From: Ktedonobacteria bacterium brp13
GTDB taxonomy: Bacteria; Chloroflexota; Ktedonobacteria; Ktedonobacterales; Ktedonobacteraceae
Length of the DNA: 64,000 bases
Reading direction: 5' to 3'
Assembly (NCBI GenBank): GCA_015099395.1
Contig: AP024096.1
Span: forward strand, 3,286,001 to 3,350,000
Both the position numbers and the translations under genes were made by a program. The notes below the pieces were generated by a model. The model was not told the origin of the DNA and did no database searches. It was given only the letters and a program-made list of their open reading frames with translations. Positions 8,862 through 17,943 of the stretch are shown here, in pieces (position 1 is the stretch's first letter; each line of letters opens with the position of its first letter).

Positions 8862-10810
8862 GATTTCTGAATCTTTTGACTGTTACAGGTCACGAGGGAT
8901 TGGTGTAAGGGATCGTGCAAAACTTTATAGATACGTAGCGTTGCCTGCGCATCGCTGTCAGCCGTGTAGACCTGTAAGAGCTCGGCGTTCGAGAGCGCAC
9001 GCTGCAACATGACCATCTGACTCCCATCAGAGCGAATAGCATCTACCATGCTGGTATCCAGTACAAGATAGTCGATCGCATTCCAGTTATTGTGCAGGCA
9101 GACATCCCGTATATCTGGATCAGCGACAGCATTGCTATAGACAAAAGCATAGTTGTAGGGCCCCCGGTGCAGCTTCCCTATCACGACAGGCTGGTGCAGG
9201 TCAGCGAAGAAGTAGGTATTCATCACGACCACAGCATGCGAGGGAACATGCATGCGCACCCATTGCAGCGCATAAACCTGAGCAGTCGCAGGACGCAACG
9301 TAAGTTGACCTGCCGCTTGCTGAATATCGAAAGGGACCAGCGCACCGATCAAGCTAAAAATGATCAGCATGCGGGCGAAATCCCAGCCGACGCGTCTACA
9401 GAGCCAGAGCAGTGGAGTATTCAAGGCCATCGCTATGTTGAGCAGCATCAGTGGCAGCTCAAGCACGATATATGATGGATAAGCCAGGCCGCTCAACAAG
9501 AGATAGGCCCAGTAACTCAGCAATAAGAAAGCCAGGAACCATTGCAAACGATTGCGCTGACCGCCCAGCACGTTGATAGCAATTGCTCCAGCGCTGATCA
9601 GTTGTAGCGGTAGCGAATCGTGCTGCCAGGCAGCCCAGCTCAGCTGAAACAGGGTACCTGCGCTGGCAGGATGTACCATCGTTAGCAATCCACCAAGCAA
9701 GCTCGGTAACTGTAGATGCGACCGATAATAGCCAGGGAGCAGTTCGCCCTTCAAGACAGCAAGCAGCACAAAGGTAGAACAGAGCGAGAGTACAATATAG
9801 CCGAACGCCACCGACGCAAACTTACGCTGGAAGCGGGTCGTGTGCAACCAGACCCCATAGAGCATAGCAGGAAAGAAGATCAGCATAATCTCTTTGGAGA
9901 GTATAGCGATCCCCAACGCGATCGCGGCAAACACAATGGTACGCAACTGGCTATTGCCAGCTACCAGGAGCAAGAGCGAGAGCAGCAGCCAGAAGATCCC
10001 AATATTCTCTAGCAGCACTTCACGTTGATAGGTCAGTCCCAAAGGCGAGAGCGCGGATAACGACATGGCAAGGAGGGCAGCCCCGCGACTGCCGCTGACA
10101 CGTTGCACGATCAGATACATAAGCAACGCACTCCCCAGCGCCAAGAGCAGCATGAGAACACGAGCGCTATCCATTGCACCCATCACACCCATCGCACTCC
10201 ACATCTCGCCACAAAGATGGATCAACTGTGTCCAGGCAGCGATCTGTATCCATCCCAGCGGTACCTGATTATACAGGAAGGTGTAGGGTTCAAACGTCCC
10301 ATGACCTATCGCCCAGGCGTTAGCAACATAGCGCCCTTCCTCTACACTGAACAGTGGATAGCTGAACATATTCAGAGCATGCACATACGCGATCACAGCC
10401 AGTACCAGCGTGACCAGCAGCGCTTCCAACCAGACTGCCAGCGGCAGATCCCTCTTGAGCACAGGATTGAAGAGCTCAATGCGCGGCATCTTACGCGTAG
10501 CAGCCAGGCTAAAGCGCTGCCGCTGCATTGCGGTCCAGCTCAACGTCGTCGCTGGCGTATCTTCCTCCACGATCGATGCCACATCCAGCCCCAGCGCTCT
10601 ATGTTGCGCAGTATCTACAAAGAAATTGTCGACACGATAGATCGTCACGTTCCCATCACTATCTTCCAGCGACTCTCGTGCCGTAGGTGTCTGTGGCAAC
10701 ACAAATGGTTGTGGCACAGAGCCATCTTGTATATGTATCTGCTGTTCTTTATCTTCAGATGAGAGGCTTTTCTGCTGTTCTTTCCCTTCTGATGGCAGGC
10801 TTTGCGTCAT
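8858..10810 (-). CDS. Polytopic GT39/PMT-like glycosyltransferase
   Basis: The 650-residue integral membrane protein has a cytoplasmic N-terminus of about 130 residues followed by roughly ten or more hydrophobic segments and a C-terminal soluble part. After the first segment it carries an acidic pair in a context like that of dolichyl-phosphate-mannose or ArnT-type transferases (PLFSVEEGRYVANAWAIGHG). Members of this superfamily use lipid-linked sugar donors at the membrane exterior. The downstream partner is a surface GH5 enzyme coupled by a 4-bp overlap, which suggests a shared role in surface glycans. Acceptor and donor are unknown. The ATG at 10810 follows GGGAAGGG. Confidence 0.72.
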   Translation of the reverse strand: MTQSLPSEGKEQQKSLSSEDKEQQIHIQDGSVPQPFVLPQTPTARESLEDSDGNVTIYRVDNFFVDTAQHRALGLDVASIVEEDTPATTLSWTAMQRQRFSLAATRKMPRIELFNPVLKRDLPLAVWLEALLVTLVLAVIAYVHALNMFSYPLFSVEEGRYVANAWAIGHGTFEPYTFLYNQVPLGWIQIAAWTQLIHLCGEMWSAMGVMGAMDSARVLMLLLALGSALLMYLIVQRVSGSRGAALLAMSLSALSPLGLTYQREVLLENIGIFWLLLSLLLLVAGNSQLRTIVFAAIALGIAILSKEIMLIFFPAMLYGVWLHTTRFQRKFASVAFGYIVLSLCSTFVLLAVLKGELLPGYYRSHLQLPSLLGGLLTMVHPASAGTLFQLSWAAWQHDSLPLQLISAGAIAINVLGGQRNRLQWFLAFLLLSYWAYLLLSGLAYPSYIVLELPLMLLNIAMALNTPLLWLCRRVGWDFARMLIIFSLIGALVPFDIQQAAGQLTLRPATAQVYALQWVRMHVPSHAVVVMNTYFFADLHQPVVIGKLHRGPYNYAFVYSNAVADPDIRDVCLHNNWNAIDYLVLDTSMVDAIRSDGSQMVMLQRALSNAELLQVYTADSDAQATLRIYKVLHDPLHQSLVTCNSQKIQKS

Positions 10811-10868
10811 TCACTGGCCCTTCCCGCTAGCTCACAACAAACGCACAATGGAGAGCAACAGAACATTA

Positions 10869-13175
10869 CTATGGATGCCATATGCGTGCGGTACGATCCG
10901 CGCTGGCACTCGCCAGACGCCGACTATTGTGAGACCATTGAACAGCGTAGACACTATCGCTATGTCCGCGGTAGATAAAAGTTCCGCGTCCAGTGTGGGC
11001 ATTCCATAGCCGGACCGTCTTATCCGCGCTCGCCGTCGCTAACTGTTTGCCATCCGGTGACCAGCTCACACTGTAGACAATATTCTCATGCCTACGCGGC
11101 GGTAGCGTTGTCGCCGCACCATTCACGCCATTACAGATCTGCACCACGTTATCACCACCAGCCGACGCAACCAGACGTCCATCCGGCGACCACGCCACAC
11201 CATAGACTTCAGCGCTATGCCCACAGTACGAAAAAACGGTATCGCCAATCGCAAAGGCATCCGAGGGGACAGTGGCCCAGACTTGCGTGCTATGGTCCCA
11301 CGACCCGGTAGCGATACGCGTATTGTCAGGAGACCACGCCACCGAGTTCACCTTATCCGTATGTCCGGCATAGACCATCGCCACCTCGCCATTCAACACA
11401 TTCCAGACCTGGGCCGTCTTATCATCGCTCGCTGATGCCACCAGCGCGCTATCCATCGACCAATCCACCGCATTCACGCGCTGAGTATGACCGGTATAGA
11501 TACGGAGTACCTTCCCGCTCGCCGCCTCCCAGACGTGCACAGCGTTATCCGCACCAGCCGAAGCGATAAACCTACCATTCGGTGACCACGCGAGTGTAGT
11601 AATCTCAGCAGTATGCCCACGATAGATACGCTGTGGTGCGCCTGTGTTGGCATTCAGTAGAATGACCAGATGATCATCACTGGCAGTTGCCAGCAAACGA
11701 TCGCCCGGTGACCACGCCACTGCATTCACGCGCGCCTTATGCCCATAATAGGTCAGCATCGTCGTGGGCTGCAAACTCACGGGGATACCACTCGTATCAT
11801 CAGAGATCAGACCCTGTCCCGTCGCTTCAACGGGCGATGGAGTGAGTCTCAGCGCAAAGAGCCAGGCAGCAGCACCACCTAGCGCGGAGAGCGCAACTAA
11901 CGAAAACAGAAACGCACGTCGACCCAGCGATAGCTCGCTCGTACGCCTGGCATGCAACGAGTCCGCTATCACAGCAGGCCTACCAGGCATGACACGCTGC
12001 GGCGTCAACGGTGTCAACACAGGAGTCGTCTCAATAGAAGTATCAGGAAACCTGGCAGGTTGTGTGAAATGTGAAGCCCTGGGCAGCGGAGAGAGTGGCA
12101 ACGGCGTTACAGGATCATCTTCACGTATTGACTCATTTTCACGTAGCAACTCAACATCAATCTCGGGATCAGTCCGATACTCAGACGCTGACCCCAGTTC
12201 AATTTCAGGATCGGTCCGATACTCGGAATCTGACTCCAGCGTGACTTCTAATACGAGTGCTTGCTCCAGAGCGGCAACAAACTCTCCGGGCGACGAGAAG
12301 CGTTCCGCAGGGTCCTTCGCCAGCGCTCGCATAATCACCAGTTGCACTGCATCCGCAACTGGTGGCTCTTTAGAGGCAAGAGCAGGTGGAGGTATCTGTG
12401 GAGGTATCTCTTTGTGCTGCTCCGCAATCGCAGCATAGGAACCATGAAAAGGCGGCTCTCCTGCGATCCATTCATACGCCATCACACCCAACGCATAAAT
12501 ATCACTGGCATACTCCCCAGGACCAGCAAACTGCTCAGGAGCCATGTAGCAAACTCGCCCATACATCTCATGGTCATAGTTTTCTACTACCCTATCTATC
12601 TCATCTACCCCACTTGTCTCATCTATCTCTTCCTGCACTCCTGTGTCGACAGCATCAAGGAGAAAGTCAGAGAGCAATAGCTCCTCATCCTGATGAAGGA
12701 GTATGCTTTCCGGTCGCAAGTTACGATGCGCGCACATGTTTTCATGCGCATAGTGCAGTGCATCACCGATTGTTTTCAGATAAGGAAGAAAATCTGCAAT
12801 ATCCCTGGAGGAGCGTGTTATGTAACGTTGACGTAACGTCATACGATCGGTATACGCCATCACAATAAATGGCTGGCGCTCATCAGCATGAACGCTGTTT
12901 TCAACGCTGCCTGCGTCTAACATCCTCAGAATATGCGGATCTTTTAATTGTTGAAGTCTGGCAGTTTGCTGGAAGAACTGTAGCTCTTGCGGCTCAGATA
13001 GCGTTAGCGCAAACAATTTGATCACCACTTGCTGAACATGATCATCCGTTTCAGCAAGCAAGTATTCAGCAGAGGGACCCTTATCCAATGAGCAGAGAAT
13101 ATGATACCCTTTACTCTCCCAACCACTTTGACCCGACACTTCATCTAAACTTCCGTCCATATATCCCCAATCCAC
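10869..13175 (-). CDS. Ser/Thr kinase-like protein with WD40 propeller; probable pseudokinase
   Basis: The 768-residue protein has an N-terminal protein kinase fold (about 20-305), a linker, one membrane segment (about 405-430) and a C-terminal seven-repeat WD40 propeller. The repeats follow the pattern GH-x-V-x-WSPDG-x-ASAS-D-x-W. The ATP lysine is present (K53 in VVIK). The catalytic loop reads HRN, with N152 in place of the catalytic Asp. The magnesium motif reads DFL (170-172) in place of DFG, and the glycine loop is reduced to one Gly. These changes suggest little or no phosphotransfer, with a scaffold or sensor role in which the external propeller binds a ligand. A functional kinase with compensating residues cannot be excluded. 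Confidence 0.85.
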   Translation of the reverse strand: MDWGYMDGSLDEVSGQSGWESKGYHILCSLDKGPSAEYLLAETDDHVQQVVIKLFALTLSEPQELQFFQQTARLQQLKDPHILRMLDAGSVENSVHADERQPFIVMAYTDRMTLRQRYITRSSRDIADFLPYLKTIGDALHYAHENMCAHRNLRPESILLHQDEELLLSDFLLDAVDTGVQEEIDETSGVDEIDRVVENYDHEMYGRVCYMAPEQFAGPGEYASDIYALGVMAYEWIAGEPPFHGSYAAIAEQHKEIPPQIPPPALASKEPPVADAVQLVIMRALAKDPAERFSSPGEFVAALEQALVLEVTLESDSEYRTDPEIELGSASEYRTDPEIDVELLRENESIREDDPVTPLPLSPLPRASHFTQPARFPDTSIETTPVLTPLTPQRVMPGRPAVIADSLHARRTSELSLGRRAFLFSLVALSALGGAAAWLFALRLTPSPVEATGQGLISDDTSGIPVSLQPTTMLTYYGHKARVNAVAWSPGDRLLATASDDHLVILLNANTGAPQRIYRGHTAEITTLAWSPNGRFIASAGADNAVHVWEAASGKVLRIYTGHTQRVNAVDWSMDSALVASASDDKTAQVWNVLNGEVAMVYAGHTDKVNSVAWSPDNTRIATGSWDHSTQVWATVPSDAFAIGDTVFSYCGHSAEVYGVAWSPDGRLVASAGGDNVVQICNGVNGAATTLPPRRHENIVYSVSWSPDGKQLATASADKTVRLWNAHTGRGTFIYRGHSDSVYAVQWSHNSRRLASASADRTARIWHP

Positions 13176-13470
13176 TAATGCTACATGTTGTGTAGCAGAA
13201 AAGCCACCTCACCCCCAGGAGGGAAGGAGACGCACCCGTCTCAATAGAAGCTCTGCACTACTGCGAAATTGGAACGCAGGTACAAGCTTTCCACCATTCA
13301 TTTTAATGGCTTTAGATGCTTCTACCATACGAGCAAGGAACAAAGAGCTAATCAGTACGCCCATCTGTACCTGGGCAACGCTGCAGAGACAGTGAAAGCA
13401 AGCATCCTGGCGAATGCTTGCTTTTACTATCTCTGCTATAGATCTCTACCTTGAATAAGCTACGATAGGC
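13176..13470. other. Intergenic region with a terminator hairpin
   Basis: This 295-bp gap separates the WD40 pseudokinase and TenA genes, both on the minus strand. It has no convincing gene. The plus strand holds several short complementary stretches and then the hairpin at 13395, so a small plus-strand RNA is possible, but I cannot assign a family. Confidence 0.35.
13395..13425 (+). terminator. Hairpin AAGCAAGCAT/ATGCTTGCTT with T-run
   Basis: A 10-bp perfect stem with an 8-nt loop runs into TTTT on the plus strand. It is preceded by CTGCAGAGACAG, as at two other hairpins in the window. It has no plus-strand gene before it, which hints at an unannotated small transcript. Alternatively it terminates the minus-strand TenA gene. 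Confidence 0.65.
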
Positions 13471-14169
13471 TTATGGGGCATCTTGTTGTGGCAGCGTCTG
13501 CGGCTTTTCCTCTTCTCCCCGCAATTCCCCTGATGTCTCTGCTCCCGTTGCTATATCCAGGGATGAATATGCCATCTCCCAGAAGTCGTGCTCCAGGCGG
13601 GCGACCTGCTGGAATAGTGATGCGGTCAGGGGATCATACTCACCACTCCCAATCTGCGCCTGCTCCGCAAGCTGTTCCAACTCTTGAACAAAGCGCCCAA
13701 AATCCTCGTTGGCCCAGTGCTCAACGAAGTCGCGATAGCGAAAATCACCGTATGCGGCATTCGACCAGGCATCCAGATAGGCACGCTCCACCGCCCAGAA
13801 CATCGTGATCACCACTGGATACGGGAGTTGTTCCAGATCACGGAAAAATTCGCGGTACGACTCGGTCGCAGGCAAAAGACTGGTATCGAGCGAGAGATGC
13901 TGTTCTTTGACATGCTCTTCAAACCAACTGATCTCAGCTTCCGTGGAGACCAGCATCTCTGTCAACACCTTATATGCGGAGCGCGGTGCACGAGTCAAGA
14001 GATGAGCAACAGCCACAAACTCGTCACGCACAAAAAGATAATCCTGTACGAACCACGTCGTAAAAAGCGCAGGCTTAAGCGTTCCATCGTATACCCCCTG
14101 TAAGAAAGGATGATGGGTAGCCGCCCGCCACGCGTCCGCGTACGTCCGTATGAGCTCTGCTGGCTTCAT
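13471..14169 (-). CDS. TenA/thiaminase-II-family protein
   Basis: The TenA fold is an all-helical haem-oxygenase-like domain that salvages thiamine pyrimidines. The 232-residue product shows the typical start (AWRAATHHPFLQGVYDGTLKPALFTTWFVQDYLFVRDF-like segment) and the later MFWAVERAYLDAW region. The last 25 residues are an acidic, probably disordered tail. The usual active-site Cys of TenA_C proteins is not evident, so it may belong to the TenA_E type or have another substrate. No other thiamine gene is close. The ATG at 14169 follows AAGGAAAAGG. Confidence 0.75.
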   Translation of the reverse strand: MKPAELIRTYADAWRAATHHPFLQGVYDGTLKPALFTTWFVQDYLFVRDEFVAVAHLLTRAPRSAYKVLTEMLVSTEAEISWFEEHVKEQHLSLDTSLLPATESYREFFRDLEQLPYPVVITMFWAVERAYLDAWSNAAYGDFRYRDFVEHWANEDFGRFVQELEQLAEQAQIGSGEYDPLTASLFQQVARLEHDFWEMAYSSLDIATGAETSGELRGEEEKPQTLPQQDAP

Positions 14170-14266
14170 GATACAACCTTTTCCTTGCTGCGTTTCTTCT
14201 GCACAATGAACATTCTGTTTTGTTATTATAGACCATCATCCTGTCTGAAAGTATTATTCCCGGCAA

Positions 14267-14311
14267 AGAAGAGGGCCTGACGCGCATATAAGCAGCATCA
14301 GACCCTCTTCT
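14267..14311 (-). terminator. Terminator hairpin after the SDR gene
   Basis: A 14-bp inverted repeat (AGAAGAGGGCCTGA with one mismatch in its partner) surrounds a 17-nt loop, about 40 bp after the SDR stop on the minus strand. The U-tract is short. Confidence 0.6.
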
Positions 14312-14349
14312 CCAGACACTGTATGTTTTTTTATAGCAAACGTTACAAG

Positions 14350-15300
14350 TTACACACTCAAGCTTTGTGATGGTACCTGTAACTCTGCAAAATCGACGCC
14401 GGTCAATTTAGTCGAGACATCCCAGAGGCGGGCCGCGACTGGACGGTTATATTCTTTGCGTGCACGACGATCGATTTTAGGATAGCCACGCACCATCCCA
14501 GCAGGGCCAACCAGTTCACCACCAAAGATATTTTGCGCTGTGGCAGCATACAACTGTGGTAACGTCCCCATGGCGGCACTCTGTGCGATCAGACGATCAA
14601 AATTGCGATAGAAGAACATTTCTATATTCGCATTTGAAAGAGTCGCGCTCGTTGTCTGAAGCTCGGTCTTAGCATAGCCTGGATGAGCAACGACACTGAT
14701 CGTACTGGCGCCGCTAGCTTGCAGGCGATGCTGCAATTCATAGCCGAAGAGCAGGTCAGCACGCTTGCTCTGTCCATAGGCACCCCAACGAGAGTAAGAG
14801 CTGGTCCCTTGCAAGTTGTCAAAGTCGATGCGGCCCATCGTACGTGCCATGCTAGTCAGCACGATGACACGGCTCTCTGGTGTTTTGAGCAAGAGCGGCA
14901 GCAAGAGACCGGTGAGTGCAAAGTGACCCAGATGGTTGGTACCAAACTGCATCTCAAAACCGTCTTCAGTCTCACGGCGTGGAATCGCCATGACGCCTGC
15001 GTTGTTGAAGAGCAGGTCCAGACGATCATGCGTTGCTAAGAAGTGAGCGGCGAACTCACGGACTGAACGCAACGAGGCCAGATCAAGGCTCGCAACCTCA
15101 AGATTCGCACCCGGTACCTCGCTCTGCACCAGTTGTAACGCCTGCTGTCCGCGCTCAGCATTCCGTGTCGCCAGCACAATATGTGCACCATGAGCGGCCA
15201 GCGCACGTACGGTCTCCAGTCCCAGACCACTATTCGCACCGGTAACGATCGCAACCCGGCCCTCCAGGTTCGGTATATCTCTGGTTGTCCACTTAGTCAT
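14350..15300 (-). CDS. Short-chain dehydrogenase/reductase
   Basis: The 316-residue SDR resembles the retinol-dehydrogenase/protochlorophyllide-reductase-like branch. It has the cofactor motif TGANSGLG near residue 20, NNAGVM, and the catalytic Y175-x3-K179 within YGQSK. The SDR fold uses NAD(P)H to reduce or oxidise small molecules; the substrate is unknown. The gene lies directly downstream of a TetR gene on the same strand. A TTGAACGTTCATTCAA palindrome lies just before the start, matching one before tetR, so TetR control is likely. The ATG at 15300 is preceded by GGGAG. Confidence 0.88.
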   Translation of the reverse strand: MTKWTTRDIPNLEGRVAIVTGANSGLGLETVRALAAHGAHIVLATRNAERGQQALQLVQSEVPGANLEVASLDLASLRSVREFAAHFLATHDRLDLLFNNAGVMAIPRRETEDGFEMQFGTNHLGHFALTGLLLPLLLKTPESRVIVLTSMARTMGRIDFDNLQGTSSYSRWGAYGQSKRADLLFGYELQHRLQASGASTISVVAHPGYAKTELQTTSATLSNANIEMFFYRNFDRLIAQSAAMGTLPQLYAATAQNIFGGELVGPAGMVRGYPKIDRRARKEYNRPVAARLWDVSTKLTGVDFAELQVPSQSLSV

Positions 15301-15316
15301 AAAATACTCCCAAAAA

Positions 15317-15332
15317 TTGAACGTTCATTCAA
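15317..15332. promoter_or_regulatory. TetR operator before the SDR gene
   Basis: TTGAACGTTCATTCAA is a 16-bp near-palindrome (7-2-7, one mismatch) located 17 bp before the SDR start. It matches the perfect palindrome before tetR at 15994 in 13 of 16 positions. Confidence 0.75.
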
Positions 15333-15381
15333 CAAGTAACAAAAAAAAGTAAAACGCCGAACGTTTGAAATCTTCTCTACG

Positions 15382-15939
15382 TTAGCGTGCAATCGCATCC
15401 CAACAGGCGTCAGCAATAGTTGCGAGTTCACGATCATCGAGCTCCAGCGTACCATTATGTACACCTAGAGCCATCTTTATTGCTATACCTAGCGTCAGTT
15501 CAAAGAACACCTTGAGCGGCAGATTTTTTAACATACCCTGGCTACGGTATTCTTCAAGCAGCTGATAGAGCGCCATCTCTTCATCACATAATGCATCATC
15601 ATGCTTGCCAGGCGAGCTTTCATATTGCTCTAAAAAGGCTGTCTGAGCGGGATGCGTCACACAATAGCGAAAAGCACTGATCCATAAAGCCGGGAAGCGC
15701 TCTCGTAAGGGCATCAGTGGATCATAAGCGGTGAAGACAGCGGCACTCAGCTCACCCTTCACCTTTCGATACAGGGCATGAATAACATCATCTTTCCCCG
15801 TAAAGTAGTGATAGATGATGCCAGCACTCACATCCGCCTGCCGGGCAATCGCGGACATCGGTGTATGCTGAAAACCATATTCCGCAATCAGTTCCAGCGT
15901 GGCCTGTAATATCGCCTCACGCTTATCTCTCTTTTGCAC
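15382..15939 (-). CDS. TetR-family transcriptional repressor
   Basis: The 185-residue protein starts with a TetR helix-turn-helix (about residues 5-50: REAILQATLELIAEYGFQHTPMSAIARQADVSAGIIYHYFTGKDD). A divergent ligand-binding domain follows. The start codon is GTG, with weak AGAAAGAG upstream. It is likely to bind the two related palindromes that flank it, one before itself and one before the SDR gene, giving autoregulation and control of the SDR. The inducer is unknown, perhaps a substrate of the SDR. Confidence 0.88.
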   Translation of the reverse strand: MQKRDKREAILQATLELIAEYGFQHTPMSAIARQADVSAGIIYHYFTGKDDVIHALYRKVKGELSAAVFTAYDPLMPLRERFPALWISAFRYCVTHPAQTAFLEQYESSPGKHDDALCDEEMALYQLLEEYRSQGMLKNLPLKVFFELTLGIAIKMALGVHNGTLELDDRELATIADACWDAIAR

Positions 15940-15993
15940 GTTATCTCTTTCTGCTCAATTCACATGACATTCGCACTACGGTTCATTGCAAAA

Positions 15994-16009
15994 TTGAATG
16001 AACATTCAA
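15994..16009. promoter_or_regulatory. TetR operator before tetR
   Basis: TTGAATGAACATTCAA is a perfect 7-2-7 palindrome 54 bp before the tetR start. The near-identical site at 15317 supports a shared regulator. Confidence 0.78.
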
Positions 16010-16032
16010 TTTATACCACATCCAGAAAAGAA

Positions 16033-16119
16033 TTGCAACCTGCTTACGCCCGTGTGTTATAATTTCACTAGTAACGTTTTCCTCATGTGTTATAATGTCA
16101 TTAGTAACGTTTTCCTGAT
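16033..16119 (+). promoter_or_regulatory. Tandemly duplicated extended -10 promoter before glyA
   Basis: Two copies of a 33-bp unit each contain TGTTATAAT (TATAAT at 16058-16063 and 16091-16096), followed by TCA-TAGTAACGTTTTCCT. A TTGCAA hexamer at 16033 could be the -35 of the first. The two predicted start sites would be 33 bp apart and lie about 240-280 bp before glyA, leaving a long leader. Confidence 0.6.
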
Positions 16120-16264
16120 GACTGGCGATATCAGTGGAATGACCACGAGGAAGTCAGGAAAAAGACCTCTCGGTTGGACAGAAGCGCGTATAGCTATACT
16201 TATTGCTATCTTACGCGACGATGACAATCTTACAGTCGCTCGCCTGGGCTGGACTTGCACATAA
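16118..16264 (+). CDS. Possible 48-residue leader ORF
   Basis: A short ORF begins with MTGDISGMTTRKSGKR and lies between the duplicated promoter and glyA. It has no clear ribosome-binding site and I recognise no family. The region could equally be an untranslated leader. I looked for a ZTP riboswitch, which often precedes glyA, and did not find its conserved core. Confidence 0.2.
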   Translation: MTGDISGMTTRKSGKRPLGWTEARIAILIAILRDDDNLTVARLGWTCT

Positions 16265-16350
16265 ACGAGGTTCTGCTACCGCCATACTGCGGTACTATGA
16301 CCAACTGTTTACCGTTCATGTCTGGTTAATATAGAAGGAGTCAGCGACTT

Positions 16351-17871
16351 ATGAATACAGCTATCTCTACCGCTTCATCAAATCTTGTACGCTACCTTAA
16401 CCAACTTCACGGTGCCACACCCAATACTGCTGCGGCCGCGTTCTATGCCTCTCTTGATCAGATCAGTACGGTCTTGCCGAGCGTGGCGGCTGGCATTGTG
16501 CAGGAACTGCGCGACCAGCGTAGCAATCTGAAGATGATTGCTAGCGAGAACTATAGTTCTCTAGCGACACAGCTCGCGATGGGCAATCTGCTCACCGATA
16601 AATATGCTGAGGGTTATCCCAATCACCGCTTCTATGCCGGTTGCGATAACGTCGATGCACTGGAGTCCGAGGCGGCTCAGCTCGCACAGGAGCTCTTCGG
16701 TGCCGACTATGCGTATGTACAGCCACATTCAGGGGCCGATGCAAATCTTGTTGCGTTCCTGGCTATTCTCTCCGCGAAAGTACAAAAGCCGGTCCTGGCA
16801 GAACTCGGCTACGAAGATCCCTCCAAACTGAACCGTGAGGACTGGAACAAGGTTCGCGAGGCGTTCCATAATCAGCGCCTGCTCTCTCTCGACTATTATT
16901 CCGGCGGACATCTGACCCACGGCTATCGCCACAACATCTCCAGCCAACTCTTCGACGTCTACCACTACACGGTTGATCGCGAGAGCGGCTTGATCGATCT
17001 CGATCAGTTACGCACACAGCTCCATGAGGTACGCCCACTGATCCTGCTGGCTGGCTATAGCGCATATCCACGTAAGTTGAACTTCGCGAAGATGCGTGAG
17101 ATGGCCGACGAGGTTGGAGCGGTCCTGATGGTTGATATGGCACACTTCGCTGGCCTGGTGGCCGGTAAGGTCTTTACAGGCGAGTTCGATCCAATCCCCC
17201 ATGCTCATGTCGTCACCACAACGACGCATAAGACCCTGCGTGGACCACGCGGTGGTATGGTCCTCTGTAAAGAAGAGTTTGTCGAGTGGGTCAATAAAGG
17301 CTGTCCCGAGATGCTGGGTGGACCACTGCCCCATGTGATGGCGGCGAAAGCGGTTGCATTCCGCGAAGCCTCACAGCCAGAGTTCCAGACCTATGCCCAC
17401 AATATTGTAGAGAACGCACAGGCATTAGCTGAAGCCTGCATCAACGAAGGACTACATGTCCTGACCAACGGGACCGATAACCATCTTATGCTGATCGACG
17501 TTGCCAGAACCTTTGGACTCACCGGACGTCAGGCCGAATCGGTCCTGCGCGAATGCAAGATTACGCTCAATCGCAACTCGCTCCCCTTCGACGCGAACGG
17601 TCCCTGGTATACCAGCGGCCTGCGTATCGGCACACCTGCTATCACAACACTTGGCATGGGTACTGACGAGATGCGCGAGATTGCCAGCATCATTAAACGC
17701 GTCCTTGCCAATGCCACACCGACCCAAACTACCAGTGGTAAAGCCAGCCTCTCAAAATACAGATTGGACAGCGCGATTCAGAACGAGGCACAGCAACGCA
17801 TTCAGGCCCTGTTGCAAAAACACCCACTCTACCCAGAACTGGATCTTGAAATCATCAATCAGGGTGTATAA
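16351..17871 (+). CDS. glyA: Serine hydroxymethyltransferase, long form
   Basis: PLP enzyme that interconverts serine and glycine and charges tetrahydrofolate with a one-carbon unit. The 506-residue protein is longer than the usual 415-430. It has about 35 extra N-terminal residues and insertions in the middle, as in some Chloroflexi and chlamydial forms. Visible motifs are MIASENYSS, the GYPNHRFYAGCDNVD segment, HSGADAN, and the PLP lysine K294 in TTTHKTLRGPRGG. The ATG follows AAGGAG. It precedes a stand-alone AICAR transformylase by 72 bp in the same direction. That pairing makes sense because the transformylase consumes 10-formyl-THF derived from this enzyme's product. Confidence 0.93.
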   Translation: MNTAISTASSNLVRYLNQLHGATPNTAAAAFYASLDQISTVLPSVAAGIVQELRDQRSNLKMIASENYSSLATQLAMGNLLTDKYAEGYPNHRFYAGCDNVDALESEAAQLAQELFGADYAYVQPHSGADANLVAFLAILSAKVQKPVLAELGYEDPSKLNREDWNKVREAFHNQRLLSLDYYSGGHLTHGYRHNISSQLFDVYHYTVDRESGLIDLDQLRTQLHEVRPLILLAGYSAYPRKLNFAKMREMADEVGAVLMVDMAHFAGLVAGKVFTGEFDPIPHAHVVTTTTHKTLRGPRGGMVLCKEEFVEWVNKGCPEMLGGPLPHVMAAKAVAFREASQPEFQTYAHNIVENAQALAEACINEGLHVLTNGTDNHLMLIDVARTFGLTGRQAESVLRECKITLNRNSLPFDANGPWYTSGLRIGTPAITTLGMGTDEMREIASIIKRVLANATPTQTTSGKASLSKYRLDSAIQNEAQQRIQALLQKHPLYPELDLEIINQGV

Positions 17872-17943
17872 AGTAACAGCGTAGTGAGAGTACGTACAAT
17901 AACAACGCAATCAGCGCTAAACACAAGGATATAGGAAAGACAC

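Noticed and set aside
10103..10762. 219-residue plus-strand ORF inside the glycosyltransferase gene
   Set aside because: Antisense shadow with atypical composition (high His, Gln and Arg) and no ribosome-binding site.
16140..16350. ZTP riboswitch before glyA
   Set aside because: A CGCCTGGGC stretch is present but the paired conserved core of the pfl motif is not.
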